The notes beneath the pieces are model-generated. The model did not search any database. It was not told where the DNA came from and was given only the letters and a program-made list of their open reading frames with translations. From positions 5,691-69,690 of the forward strand of contig CAJUMW010000005.1 of assembly GCA_910587625.1 (NCBI GenBank): a stretch of DNA of 64,000 nt, in the 5' to 3' direction. The translations under genes and the position numbers were made by a program. Shown piece after piece: positions 24,443 through 33,360 of the stretch; the stretch's first letter is position 1, and each line of letters begins with the position of its first letter. The DNA is from an uncultured Christensenellaceae bacterium. Its GTDB lineage: Bacteria; Bacillota; Clostridia; Christensenellales; Borkfalkiaceae.

Positions 24443-25168
24443 CTATATGCCGAGTTCTTTTCTTAAAATTTCAAAAGTTTGGGCAAACTCTCCGCACTCG
24501 CGCCTGTTTTTCGGCACGTTGCCACCGAAATCAATGGGGTGTACGGCTATTACCGTTGCCGGCCGTTTTGATAAAACAACCACCTTGTCGGAAAGCGCAA
24601 TTGCCTCCGAAATGTCGTGCGTAACAAGCAGCGCCGTCTTTTTTTCGCTTTTGATTATGCCTTGCACGTCGTCGCAGACTTCCAGCCTCGTCTGATAGTC
24701 GAGCGCGGAAAAAGGTTCGTCCAATAAAAGAATTTCGGGTTCGGCGGCAAGCGTGCGTATGAGCGCAACTCGCTGTCGCATACCGCCTGAAAGCTCTTTC
24801 GGGGTCTTTTTCAAAAAGTCTTTAAGTCCGTATTTTACGGCAAGTTCAACTGCTTTTTCTCTCTTTTCGGGGGTGTTGCGCTTTTTTACCTCCAAGGGTA
24901 GAAATATGTTTCCCTCGACGGTGCGCCAGGGGAACAGCGCGTCGCGTTGCAACATATATCCGAACTCTCCGTCTCCGCGTAAAACTTCACCCGAGGACGG
25001 AGCTAAAAGTCCTGCGGCAAGTGAAAGTATGGTCGTTTTTCCGCACCCCGACGGACCTATTACCGAAACAAACTCACCGTTTTCAACGGTAAAATTGAGT
25101 TTGTCGACAGCCGTCGTTTCTCCGGCTTTGGTATGATAGGTGTAAGATACGTTTTTAAATTCAAGCAT
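24443..25168 (-). CDS. ABC transporter ATP-binding protein, SsuB/TauB/ThiZ-type
   Basis: Nucleotide-binding subunit of 241 residues. Walker A GPSGCGKTTILSLAAG (about residues 38-53), Q-loop GYMLQRDALFPW, signature LSGGMRQRVALIRTL, Walker B ILLLDEPFSALD and H-loop LLVTHDISEAI are all intact. The QRDALFPW form of the Q-loop is typical of this importer family. It lies four bases after the binding-protein gene and 29 bases before the permease start. Confidence 0.95.
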   Translation of the reverse strand: MLEFKNVSYTYHTKAGETTAVDKLNFTVENGEFVSVIGPSGCGKTTILSLAAGLLAPSSGEVLRGDGEFGYMLQRDALFPWRTVEGNIFLPLEVKKRNTPEKREKAVELAVKYGLKDFLKKTPKELSGGMRQRVALIRTLAAEPEILLLDEPFSALDYQTRLEVCDDVQGIIKSEKKTALLVTHDISEAIALSDKVVVLSKRPATVIAVHPIDFGGNVPKNRRECGEFAQTFEILRKELGI

Positions 25169-25172
25169 ATTT

Positions 25173-26168
25173 TTAAGCGTATATTTCGTTATACACCTTT
25201 TGCGCGGTTTCCGTCAGCACAATATCTTTGAAATCGACGCGGCGGTCAAGCTCGCCTGCAAGCTCGATAACGTCCTGAAGCCTTGTAAACGCACTCTCTT
25301 TCATAGCCATATTGTCAACCCAGGCGTCGATATCTTTATAAGTTTTGAGCGAAGCTTTTATGCTTTCAATGCTCGTATCGGCAAAATAACCGTCAAGCTT
25401 TTCGGCAACAGTCGAAATATCATTCTCGTTTAGATATTTAATTGCCTTTGTTATCGCTCTTAAAAGTCCCTCGATTTTATCTCCGTTCTTTTCTATATAG
25501 CTCGACTTAGCCATAAAACAGGTATAGGGAATTTCTCCCGACTGCTCTCCTACCGAGCCGACAATATAGCCCTTGCCTGCGGCTTGGAAGTCCGAAGCGG
25601 AGGGCTCGAACATTGTGCAATAATCTCCGACGTTGCCCTCGAACGCGGCGGTCATAGAGTTAAAGCTTACTTCCGTTATGAATTTAGGGCTTACGCCGGC
25701 ATTTTTGCAGACGTATTCAAAGGTCATAAAGGGAACGCCGCCCGGTCTGCCGGCAAGAATTTCTTTGCCGTCAAGCGATTTCCAGTCGAAATTGTCCTGT
25801 TTTGTTCTGCCGACAAGCAAACTGCCGTCGCGCTTAGTCAATTGACCGAAAACTTTGGGCTGGTCCTCACTGCCGCCAAGATAAGTATATATAACTGCTT
25901 CGGGGCCGCAAAAACCTATGTCTGCGCCGCCCGAAAGCACGGCAGCCATTGTTTTATCCGCGCCGCCGCCGTTGGTAAGCTCGATTTCAAATCCTTCTTC
26001 CTCGAAATATCCCAAAGAATCCGCAAGATACATCGGAGCATAGAATACCGAGTGTGTTACTTCGTTGATTTTAATGACGGTTTTTCCGTCCTTACAGCCC
26101 GTGAACGCAAGAGGTATCATCAGGCAGAAACAGACTGCAATAATGCAGCTTAAAATTTTCTTTTTCAA
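25173..26168 (-). CDS. ABC transporter substrate-binding lipoprotein (NMT1/ThiY/SsuA-like)
   Basis: Extracytoplasmic binding protein of 331 residues. A lipoprotein signal peptide ends at the lipobox LAFTGC (Cys 25). The mature part has THSVFYAPMYLADSLGYFEEEG and TNGGGADKTMAAVLSGGADIG, the hallmark of NMT1/SsuA-type binding proteins, then a CANAG-type hinge region. The start is TTG at 26168 with AAGGAG about eleven bases upstream. No TPP, FMN or other riboswitch is seen upstream, which leaves thiamine or riboflavin transport unsupported. Confidence 0.9.
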   Translation of the reverse strand: MKKKILSCIIAVCFCLMIPLAFTGCKDGKTVIKINEVTHSVFYAPMYLADSLGYFEEEGFEIELTNGGGADKTMAAVLSGGADIGFCGPEAVIYTYLGGSEDQPKVFGQLTKRDGSLLVGRTKQDNFDWKSLDGKEILAGRPGGVPFMTFEYVCKNAGVSPKFITEVSFNSMTAAFEGNVGDYCTMFEPSASDFQAAGKGYIVGSVGEQSGEIPYTCFMAKSSYIEKNGDKIEGLLRAITKAIKYLNENDISTVAEKLDGYFADTSIESIKASLKTYKDIDAWVDNMAMKESAFTRLQDVIELAGELDRRVDFKDIVLTETAQKVYNEIYA

Positions 26169-26224
26169 TTAAGTTAAAACTCCTTAAAATTTTAATAATA
26201 CATTTTATGCCGCACCGTTAGCGT

Positions 26225-26253
26225 TTGACAATTTTTGCGTTTTATTTTATAAT
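26225..26253 (+). promoter_or_regulatory. Consensus sigma-A promoter of valS
   Basis: TTGACA at 26225-26230, 17-base spacer, TATAAT at 26248-26253. The leader to ATG 26295 is only about 35 bases, too short for a T-box, so valS here is not T-box controlled. Confidence 0.9.
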
Positions 26254-26294
26254 AATAACGTATATATAAATTTCCGAGTTTTAAGGAGAGGATT

Positions 26295-28910
26295 ATGGAA
26301 AAGACCTACAGCCCCAAATCTTTTGAGGACAAGCTCTATAAAGAGTGGGAGGAGAGCGGTTGTTTCAAAGCCGTAAGAGACGACAGTAAAGTTCCGTTCA
26401 CGGTTATGATGCCGCCGCCCAACATTACGGGACAGTTGCATATGGGTCATGCAATGGACGAAACCTTGCAGGATTCTATCGTTCGTTTTAAAAGAATGCA
26501 GGGCTATTGCGCGCTTTGGCTTCCCGGTACCGACCACGCTTCCATTGCTACCGAAGTTAAAATAGTCGAGCAGATGAAGAGCGAAGGACTTACAAAAGAG
26601 CAGGTTGGCAGGGACGGTTTTTTGAAGCGCGCCTGGGCATGGAAGGATAAGTACGCCGGCAGAATAGTCGAACAGCTCAAAAAGTTGGGTTCTTCCTGCG
26701 ATTGGTCGAGGCTTACCTTTACTATGGACGAAAAATGCTCGAAAGCCGTAAGGGAAGTTTTTGTTAATTTATACAATAAAAAGCTTATTTACAGGGGCAG
26801 CCGCATAATAAATTGGTGCCCTTGCTGTAAAACTGCGCTCTCCGACGCCGAAGTCGAGTATTCCGAAGAGAACGGAAACTTCTGGCATATAAATTATCCC
26901 GTAGAGGGGGAAAACGTCGCTTTGGAGGTTGCTACGACCCGTCCCGAAACAATGTTCGGAGACACGGCTGTGGCAGTCAACCCCGAGGATAAAAGGTATA
27001 AACATTTAATAGGTAAAAATGTAATTTTGCCCGTGATAGACAAGGCTATACCCATAGTGGGGGATAAACACGCTGATATGGAGTTCGGCACGGGCTGCGT
27101 AAAAATAACGCCTGCGCACGACCCCAACGATTTCGAAGTAGGTCTGCGCCATAACTTGCCCGTAGTGCGCGTAATGAATGACGACGGAACAATGAATTCG
27201 CTTGCAGGCCGCTTTGAGGGGCTTGACAGATACGAGTGCAGAAAGCAGCTTGTCGAGCAGCTAAAAACAAGCGGTGCGCTTGTGAAAATCGTTCCGCATT
27301 CTCACAACGTCGGACACTGCTACAGGTGCGGCGCAACGGTCGAGCCGATAGTTTCAAAACAGTGGTTTGTAAAAATGCAAAAGCTTGCCCGTCCGGCAAT
27401 AGACGCGGTCACGGATAAGAAAATTACCTTTGTGCCCGAACGCTTTGCAAAGACGTATTATAATTGGATGGAAAACGTAAAGGATTGGTGTATTTCCCGT
27501 CAGCTTTGGTGGGGACACCGTATCCCCGTTTGGTACTGTAAGGACTGCGGAAAAGAGATTTGCGCAAAGGTAGACCCCCATATATGCCCCGATTGCGGCT
27601 CAATCAACCTCAGTCAGGACGAAGATGTTCTCGATACATGGTTCTCTTCCGCGCTATGGCCTTTCTCCACCTTGGGCTTCCCCGACGACACCTCCGATTT
27701 GGAATATTTCTACCCCGGCGACGTGCTTGTCACGGGATATGACATAATATTTTTCTGGGTTGCGAGAATGATTTTTTCGGGACTCGAACATATGCGTAAA
27801 GTCCCCTTCCGCGACGTGCTTATTCACGGGCTTGTGCGCGACGAAAAGGGCAGAAAGATGTCAAAGAGTCTCGGCAACGGCGTAGACCCCCTTGTAGTCA
27901 TAGATAAATACGGTGCGGACAGTTTGCGCTTCTCGCTGCTGCAGGGCGTGGCCCCGGGAAACGATACGCGCTACTCCGACGCGAAGGTCGAGGCTTGCCG
28001 CAACTTTATGAACAAAATATGGAACGCAAGCCGATTTGTAATTATGAGTGCGGAGGGGCATAAGGTAAAGAGTTTGGAAGAAGTCAAGCTCTCCCATGCC
28101 GACAAATGGATTATCGCAAGGTTGCAGTCGGCAATACGCGACGTCACGCTTACCCTCAACAAATTCGAGTTCGGCATTGCCTGCCAGATAATGTACGACT
28201 TTATGTGGTCGGATTTCTGCGATTGGTATATCGAGCTTGTAAAGCCTGCGTTAAAGTCGGACGACTCCGCAAAGCGCGACGGCGCGTTGGCTGTACTTGT
28301 GTACGTTCTCGACAACGCGTTGAAGCTTTTGCACCCCTTTATTCCGTTTATTACAGATGAAATTTACCGCAATCTGCCCGGAACTCAGGGCACGATTATG
28401 ACAAAGGAATTCCCCAGATACAATTCGCGCCGCGCCTATAAAAAGGACGCTGTAAGCTTCGGCGGAATAATGGAAATTATCAAGGCGGTGCGTGCGGCAA
28501 AGACGGAACTCGACTGTCCTCCTTCGCGTAAAGTCAGCCTGTATATAGTCACGGAAAACAGGCGTCAAATATCGTCAAATCAAGAAAGTATTTTGAAACT
28601 TGCCGGCGCAAAGGAAATCAATTTTATATCTTCCGCGGCGGAGGCTGGGGAAAAGACTGTGACAAAAGTACTCGGCATAGGCACTATATTTATTCCCATG
28701 GGAGAACTTGTCGATATAGAGAAGGAAAAGGCAAGACTCGAGGGGGAGCTTGAGCGTATTATGGACGAAATTCGCCGTGCGGACGGCAAGCTCAACAACC
28801 AGGGCTTTGTTGCAAAAGCTCCCAAAAAATTGGTGGACGACGAGCGGGAAAAATTAAATAAATACATCGAAATGCGCGAAAAAGTTATAAATCAGCTCAA
28901 AAATTTATAA
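26295..28910 (+). CDS. valS: Valyl-tRNA synthetase
   Basis: Class I aminoacyl-tRNA synthetase of 871 residues, normal for the family. The HIGH motif is in PPPNITGQLHMGHAMDE (about residues 37-53). The editing (CP1) domain is at about 190-340 with TTRPETMFGDTAVAV. The KMSKS motif is at about residues 522-526 (GRKMSKSLGNGVDP). A C-terminal coiled coil (IEKEKARLEGELERI) is typical of ValRS. AAGGAGAGG precedes the ATG. The next gene starts eight bases later. Confidence 0.98.
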   Translation: MEKTYSPKSFEDKLYKEWEESGCFKAVRDDSKVPFTVMMPPPNITGQLHMGHAMDETLQDSIVRFKRMQGYCALWLPGTDHASIATEVKIVEQMKSEGLTKEQVGRDGFLKRAWAWKDKYAGRIVEQLKKLGSSCDWSRLTFTMDEKCSKAVREVFVNLYNKKLIYRGSRIINWCPCCKTALSDAEVEYSEENGNFWHINYPVEGENVALEVATTRPETMFGDTAVAVNPEDKRYKHLIGKNVILPVIDKAIPIVGDKHADMEFGTGCVKITPAHDPNDFEVGLRHNLPVVRVMNDDGTMNSLAGRFEGLDRYECRKQLVEQLKTSGALVKIVPHSHNVGHCYRCGATVEPIVSKQWFVKMQKLARPAIDAVTDKKITFVPERFAKTYYNWMENVKDWCISRQLWWGHRIPVWYCKDCGKEICAKVDPHICPDCGSINLSQDEDVLDTWFSSALWPFSTLGFPDDTSDLEYFYPGDVLVTGYDIIFFWVARMIFSGLEHMRKVPFRDVLIHGLVRDEKGRKMSKSLGNGVDPLVVIDKYGADSLRFSLLQGVAPGNDTRYSDAKVEACRNFMNKIWNASRFVIMSAEGHKVKSLEEVKLSHADKWIIARLQSAIRDVTLTLNKFEFGIACQIMYDFMWSDFCDWYIELVKPALKSDDSAKRDGALAVLVYVLDNALKLLHPFIPFITDEIYRNLPGTQGTIMTKEFPRYNSRRAYKKDAVSFGGIMEIIKAVRAAKTELDCPPSRKVSLYIVTENRRQISSNQESILKLAGAKEINFISSAAEAGEKTVTKVLGIGTIFIPMGELVDIEKEKARLEGELERIMDEIRRADGKLNNQGFVAKAPKKLVDDEREKLNKYIEMREKVINQLKNL

Positions 28911-28918
28911 GGTAAACT

Positions 28919-30247
28919 ATGTCGAAAAAATCCAAAAAAATTTCAAGCGCCGCAAAAAGACACCCCAAGTTATTTATTACGCTGGTAATTTTGCTTGTAA
29001 TAGTAATTGCCGCATTAGCAATCTTCTGGTGCGTGCGCCCCGATATCTTTCATAAATATCTCGGGTTCGGGGACCATACTTTCAGCGAGTGGGTCGTTGA
29101 AACGGACGCCGACTGCGGCAACGACGGACTAAAAAAGCGTGAATGCACCGTCTGTAAAGATATAGAGGAACAGCCTATCAAGGCAACGGGCAACCATAAT
29201 TTTATTGACGGAGTTTGCGGTGTCTGCGGCAAGCCCGAAAATACATCGGGAAGTCAAGAAGAGGTTGTAAACAGCGACCTTTCGATTCACTTTTTAGAGC
29301 TGGGCAACAGGGAAACGGGGGACTGCACATTAATAAAATGCGGCGATACCGAAGTTTTAATAGACGCAGGTTCGCGACAAAACAGCGCGGCAACTATTAA
29401 GCAATACGTCGATACATACTGCACAGACGGGGTGTTAGAATACGTCATAGCAACTCACGCGCATCAGGACCATATCGCAGGTTTTGTGGGAAACTCCAAA
29501 AACGGTTCTCGCACGGGTATTTTATATCAATACAAGGTGGAAACGCTTATAACATTTGCAGGCACTAACTCCACTACGCAGATTTATAAAAATTTTCTTT
29601 CCGCTGTAGATTATGCAAAATCGCAGGGAACAACTGTCTATACGGCAAAACAGTGCTGGTATCAGACCGACGGCGCGCAGCGGCAGTACTTTCTTGACGA
29701 CGACAAACGCGTTTCTTTGAATATTCTTTATCAAAAATATTACGACCAAAGTACCAAGGACGAAAACGATTATTCCGTCTGCACTCTCTTAACTCAGAAT
29801 ACGGACAACAATATATACAACTATCTGTTCACCGGCGATTTGGAGGAAGAAGGGGAAAGCAGCCTTGTCGACAGTAATAACCTTCCCCAAGTAGAGCTGT
29901 TCAAGGGCGGACATCACGGCAGCTATACTGCTTCCACTATAAAACTTTTGAATGTCATTAAGCCTAAAAATGTTGCGGTATGTTGCTGTTGCGGTACAAC
30001 CGAGTACACGTCCAACCCTCAAAACACATTCCCGGCGCAGGCGTTTATAGACAGAGTTGCGCTCTTTACCGAAAATATTTATTGCACAACTTTGATTGTC
30101 GATTACGACGCTAACAATTTTACTTCTATGAACGGAAACATTGTGTTCTATACCAAAAGCGGTGTTTTAAAACTGTATTGCAGCAATAATGACGTAATTT
30201 TAAAAGACACCGAGTGGTTTAAGCAAAACCGCGTTTGGAGAAATTGA
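28919..30247 (+). CDS. Membrane-anchored metallo-beta-lactamase-fold protein with cysteine-rich repeat
   Basis: Protein of 442 residues: a basic N-terminus, one transmembrane helix (about residues 20-42), then an extracytoplasmic part. Residues 53-102 hold a HTFSEWVVETDADC...RECTVCKD and HNFIDGVCGVCGK unit, a four-plus-cysteine motif seen in clostridial surface proteins and possibly metal-binding. The catalytic domain resembles the ComEC-type MBL hydrolase: THAHQDHIAGF (about 180), FTGDLEEEGE and KGGHHGSYT. It follows valS by eight bases. Whether it degrades DNA or another phosphodiester substrate is not known. Confidence 0.85.
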   Translation: MSKKSKKISSAAKRHPKLFITLVILLVIVIAALAIFWCVRPDIFHKYLGFGDHTFSEWVVETDADCGNDGLKKRECTVCKDIEEQPIKATGNHNFIDGVCGVCGKPENTSGSQEEVVNSDLSIHFLELGNRETGDCTLIKCGDTEVLIDAGSRQNSAATIKQYVDTYCTDGVLEYVIATHAHQDHIAGFVGNSKNGSRTGILYQYKVETLITFAGTNSTTQIYKNFLSAVDYAKSQGTTVYTAKQCWYQTDGAQRQYFLDDDKRVSLNILYQKYYDQSTKDENDYSVCTLLTQNTDNNIYNYLFTGDLEEEGESSLVDSNNLPQVELFKGGHHGSYTASTIKLLNVIKPKNVAVCCCCGTTEYTSNPQNTFPAQAFIDRVALFTENIYCTTLIVDYDANNFTSMNGNIVFYTKSGVLKLYCSNNDVILKDTEWFKQNRVWRN

Positions 30248-30262
30248 GGTATAAAATGAAAT

Positions 30263-30290
30263 AGGTCGGATTTCTCCGACCTGAATACTG
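30263..30290. terminator. Hairpin between converging transcripts
   Basis: AGGTCGGA / TCCGACCT stem at 30263-30282 with a four-base loop, between the MBL gene and the oppositely oriented 51-residue ORF. The following sequence is only modestly T-rich. Confidence 0.6.
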
Positions 30291-30300
30291 TATTTATAAA

Positions 30301-30456
30301 CTATTTATTACGCTTTGTTAATAGATATATTAATTCGAAGGAAATTAATCCGCCCAATAAGCAGACTGCAAGCAGGGACGGATTTTTTTCTATAATTGTA
30401 ACCACAATGCCAAAGCATGTGATAATAAAGGTCAATAAATAAAAAATAATTTTCAT
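30301..30456 (-). CDS. 51-residue membrane protein under an FMN riboswitch
   Basis: Small ORF from ATG 30456 to TAG at 30301, too short for ordinary gene calling. It encodes two hydrophobic helices (about residues 3-22 and 28-47) separated by EKNPS, with a basic tail TKRNK. I do not recognise it. It is the only ORF between the FMN riboswitch/terminator and the next terminator-like hairpin, so it is the sole visible target of the switch. The ribosome site is weak (AGGA about 13 bases upstream). It might be a riboflavin-transport accessory or a remnant; no function is claimed. Confidence 0.6.
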   Translation of the reverse strand: MKIIFYLLTFIITCFGIVVTIIEKNPSLLAVCLLGGLISFELIYLLTKRNK

Positions 30457-30501
30457 TTTTCTTAATTTTCCTAATTATAAAATTAATTAAATTTCTTTAA
30501 G

Positions 30502-30524
30502 AAAAAAACGCCCAAAAAGGGCGT
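30502..30524 (-). terminator. Intrinsic terminator of the FMN riboswitch
   Basis: On the minus strand ACGCCC-TTTTT-GGGCGT followed by TTTTTTC. It lies about 20 bases downstream of the aptamer and before the small ORF, as expected for transcriptional attenuation. Confidence 0.88.
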
Positions 30525-30541
30525 AGTAATTTTACAGTATT

Positions 30542-30661
30542 CTTCATTCATCCGGACTCTACCGTCGGTATAGGAATCGCACCTATTCGGGAACTTTCGT
30601 TCTTCTCAGACTACTCTAAAAGAGATTACTGCCGGTAAGGAATTTCACCTTGCCCCAAAGA
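30542..30661 (-). ncRNA. FMN riboswitch (RFN element)
   Basis: On the minus strand the segment contains the conserved RFN blocks in order: GGGGCAAGGTGAAATTCC, TTACCGGCAGTAAT, a variable stem, AGTCTGAGA, GGTGCGATTCCTATACC, GACGGTAGAGTCCGGATG. Closing bases CTTT and GAAG form P1. These match the FMN aptamer that normally controls riboflavin synthesis or uptake genes. Confidence 0.95.
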
Positions 30662-30678
30662 AATTTAATTGTATAAGT

Positions 30679-30707
30679 ATTATAACTATAATATTCATTG
30701 ATGTCAA
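30679..30707 (-). promoter_or_regulatory. Perfect sigma-A promoter of the FMN riboswitch transcript
   Basis: Minus-strand TTGACA (30702-30707), exactly 17 bases, TATAAT (30679-30684). The start site would fall about 10 bases before the aptamer. Confidence 0.93.
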
Positions 30708-30793
30708 TATTTTTTTAAAAATTAATGGAAATTATTTACAAATTTTTGACGTAACATAAAGTTAAACGGTGCGGAAAAACCGCGCCGTTTTTA

Positions 30794-30822
30794 TTGCAAA
30801 ATATGCACACTTGCACTATAAT
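30794..30822 (+). promoter_or_regulatory. Promoter of dapF, start site at the ATG
   Basis: TTGCAA at 30794-30799, 17-base spacer, TATAAT at 30817-30822. Seven bases after the -10 box is the A of ATG 30829, so the mRNA is predicted to be leaderless. Confidence 0.75.
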
Positions 30823-30828
30823 AAATGT

Positions 30829-31668
30829 ATGAAGTTTTATAAAATGCACGGTATAGGCAACGACTATATCTATTTCGATTGTTTTAAAAACCAAATAAGC
30901 AATCCCGAACAGCTTTCAAAAAAGCTTTCCGACAGACATTTCTATATCGGCGGCGACGGCGTCATTTTGCTATGCCCGTCGGAAATTGCCGACTGTAAAA
31001 TGCGTATGTTCAATGCCGACGGCTCCGAGGGCAAAATGTGCGGCAACGGAATAAGGTGCGTCGGCAAGCTGGCTCGCGACTTGGGCTATGTAGACGGAGA
31101 TAAGTGCACGGTTGAAACGCTTTCGGGTATAAAAACATTGCATTTCGATTTTGACGAAAAGGGGAAAGTCGCAAGCGCGAAAGTCGATATGGGAAGGGCT
31201 GAATTGGACGGCGCAAAAATCCCGTCTGTTTTCAGCGGCAAAGTTATTTCAAAGCCCTTGTCTGTCGAAGGAAGGGAGTATAACGTTACGCTTGTTTCTA
31301 TGGGCAATCCGCACTGCGTTGTTTTTGCCGACCCCGACGGGCTTGACTTGGAGCAAATAGGCAAAAAGTTTGAAAACCACGCGGCGTTTCCAGAGAGGAT
31401 AAATACCGAGTTTGTAAAGGTGATAGCGCGCAACGAGTTAAAAATGCGCGTATGGGAGCGCGGAAGCGGAGAAACGCTTGCCTGCGGCACAGGCGCGTGC
31501 GCTGTTGCGGTTGCAGCCGTTTTAAACGGTTTTTGCGACAAGGGCAAAGAGATACTCGTCCATCTTTTAGGCGGCGATTTGAAAATAGTCTACACCGACG
31601 AGCGTGTAACAATGACGGGCGGCGCAACCCTATCATTTGTGGGAGACGTCGAGTTGACTGCGCTTTAA
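30829..31668 (+). CDS. dapF: Diaminopimelate epimerase
   Basis: Interconverts LL- and meso-diaminopimelate for lysine and peptidoglycan synthesis. The protein has 279 residues from ATG 30829 (MKFYKMHGIGNDY), the family's standard beginning; the ORF is open 20 codons further upstream but that region overlaps the promoter. The two catalytic cysteines are in MCGNGIRC (about residue 72) and ACGTGACAVA (about 222), with GNPHCVVF between. No ribosome-binding site is visible, in line with a leaderless transcript. Confidence 0.96.
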   Translation: MKFYKMHGIGNDYIYFDCFKNQISNPEQLSKKLSDRHFYIGGDGVILLCPSEIADCKMRMFNADGSEGKMCGNGIRCVGKLARDLGYVDGDKCTVETLSGIKTLHFDFDEKGKVASAKVDMGRAELDGAKIPSVFSGKVISKPLSVEGREYNVTLVSMGNPHCVVFADPDGLDLEQIGKKFENHAAFPERINTEFVKVIARNELKMRVWERGSGETLACGTGACAVAVAAVLNGFCDKGKEILVHLLGGDLKIVYTDERVTMTGGATLSFVGDVELTAL

Positions 31669-31693
31669 ATTTATTATTTAATAATAATAATTC

Positions 31694-31722
31694 TTGCAAT
31701 TAATTATCGGCTGTGATATAAT
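31694..31722 (+). promoter_or_regulatory. Sigma-A promoter of the pyrG operon
   Basis: TTGCAA at 31694-31699, 17-base spacer, TATAAT at 31717-31722. The leader is about 23 bases; no pyrG-type CTP attenuator (initial G-run plus terminator) is present. Confidence 0.85.
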
Positions 31723-31751
31723 AAAAAGGATTTAATACTCGGAGAAGAAAT

Positions 31752-33353
31752 ATGACGAAGTATATATTTGTAACGGGCGGAGTAGTGTCCGGTTTGGGCA
31801 AGGGAATAACGGCGGCGTCGCTTGGCAGACTGTTGAAATGCAGGGGCTATAAAGTAGCTTCTCAAAAGCTTGACCCATATATAAATATTGACCCCGGCAC
31901 AATGAGCCCTTTCCAGCACGGAGAGGTGTTTGTAACCGACGACGGCGCTGAAACCGACCTCGATCTCGGTCACTACGAGCGTTTTATCGATGAAAACTTA
32001 AATAAGTACTCCAACCTTACCACAGGTAAGGTCTATTGGAACGTTCTTCATAAAGAGCGCAACGGAGAATACCTCGGACAGACTATTCAGGTAATTCCTC
32101 ACGTTACAAACGAAATTAAAACCTTTATCTACAACGTCGGCAAAACTTCGAGTGCAGACGTCGTAATAACAGAAATCGGCGGCACGATAGGAGATATCGA
32201 AAGTCAGCCATTTATCGAAGCAATAAGGCAGGTCGCGCGTGAAGTCGGCAGGGACAACTGCTGTTTTATTCACGTTACGCTTGTGCCGTATATCTCGGGT
32301 TCTGAAGAGTTCAAGTCGAAACCCACCCAGCATTCCGTCAAGGAATTGCAGGGAATGGGTATAAATCCCGATATTATTATTGCTCGTGTCGACGCGCCTA
32401 TGCCCTCTGACGTAAGGGCTAAAATTGCAATGTTTTGCAACGTCGAGCCCGAGTGCTGTATCGAAAATATGACTATGCCCGTGCTCTACGAATGCCCCAT
32501 AATGCTTGAAGAAAGCAGGTTTTCCGAGATAGTCTGCAAAAGGCTGAAACTCGACCCCAGAGTTATCGATTTGACCGAGTGGAACAAAATGCTCGGCAGA
32601 ATTGCCGCGCGTGACAAGACTGTTAAAATAGCGCTCTGCGGAAAATACGTTCAACTTCACGACGCATATCTTTCGGTTGCCGAAGCTCTCGCTCACGCAG
32701 GGTATGAAAACGCGGCAAAGGTAGATATCAAATGGGTCGATACCGAGGAAATCAACGAAAGCAATCTTGCCAAAATATTTAAGGGAATGGACGGAATTTT
32801 AGTTCCCGGCGGCTTCGGCACTCGCGGAGTAGAGGGCAAAATTCTTGCCGCAAAATATGCGAGGGAAAATAATATTCCATATCTCGGCATATGTTTAGGT
32901 ATGCAGACGGCGGTAATCGAGTTTGCAAGAAACGTTCTCGGCTATAAGGACGCGCATTCCTCCGAGTTCGACCCCCAATCCGAGCATTGCGTAATCGATT
33001 TAATGCCCGATCAGCACGGCGTAAAAATGGGCGGAACAATGCGTTTGGGCGCATATCCTTGCAAGGTGCTCGGGAATAAAATGAAAGAAGCTTATAAAGA
33101 GGAGAATATTTCCGAGCGTCACCGTCACAGATACGAGTTTAATAACGAATTCCGTGAGCAAATCGAAAATGCCGGTATGGTAATAGGCGGCACATCTCCC
33201 GACGGCAAGCTGGTGGAAGCGGTTGAAATTCCCAAAAACGACTTCTATGTCGGCGTGCAGTTCCATCCCGAGTTCAAATCCCGCCCCCAAAGTGCGCACC
33301 CTATATTCCGCGAGTTTATAGCGCACGCTGTAAAATATATGAAGAAAAAGTAA
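31752..33353 (+). CDS. pyrG: CTP synthase
   Basis: Makes CTP from UTP using glutamine. The protein has 533 residues. The amidoligase domain opens [17 protein letters not shown], with the P-loop-like [10 protein letters not shown] and [11 protein letters not shown]. The glutaminase domain from about residue 290 has [13 protein letters not shown], the nucleophile in LGICLGMQ (about residue 382) and the His-Glu pair in QFHPEF. GGAGAAG precedes the ATG. It is followed after seven bases by dapL. Confidence 0.98.
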   Translation: MTKYIFVTGGVVSGLGKGITAASLGRLLKCRGYKVASQKLDPYINIDPGTMSPFQHGEVFVTDDGAETDLDLGHYERFIDENLNKYSNLTTGKVYWNVLHKERNGEYLGQTIQVIPHVTNEIKTFIYNVGKTSSADVVITEIGGTIGDIESQPFIEAIRQVAREVGRDNCCFIHVTLVPYISGSEEFKSKPTQHSVKELQGMGINPDIIIARVDAPMPSDVRAKIAMFCNVEPECCIENMTMPVLYECPIMLEESRFSEIVCKRLKLDPRVIDLTEWNKMLGRIAARDKTVKIALCGKYVQLHDAYLSVAEALAHAGYENAAKVDIKWVDTEEINESNLAKIFKGMDGILVPGGFGTRGVEGKILAAKYARENNIPYLGICLGMQTAVIEFARNVLGYKDAHSSEFDPQSEHCVIDLMPDQHGVKMGGTMRLGAYPCKVLGNKMKEAYKEENISERHRHRYEFNNEFREQIENAGMVIGGTSPDGKLVEAVEIPKNDFYVGVQFHPEFKSRPQSAHPIFREFIAHAVKYMKKK

Positions 33354-33360
33354 TTTGTCT

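Noticed and set aside
26169..26294. T-box leader for valS
   Set aside because: The distance from the -10 box to ATG is about 40 bases, far too short for a T-box with specifier loop and terminator.
25173..26300. TPP or FMN riboswitch control of the NMT1-type importer
   Set aside because: The 130 bases upstream of the binding-protein gene contain no conserved aptamer blocks, so a thiamine or riboflavin substrate is not supported.
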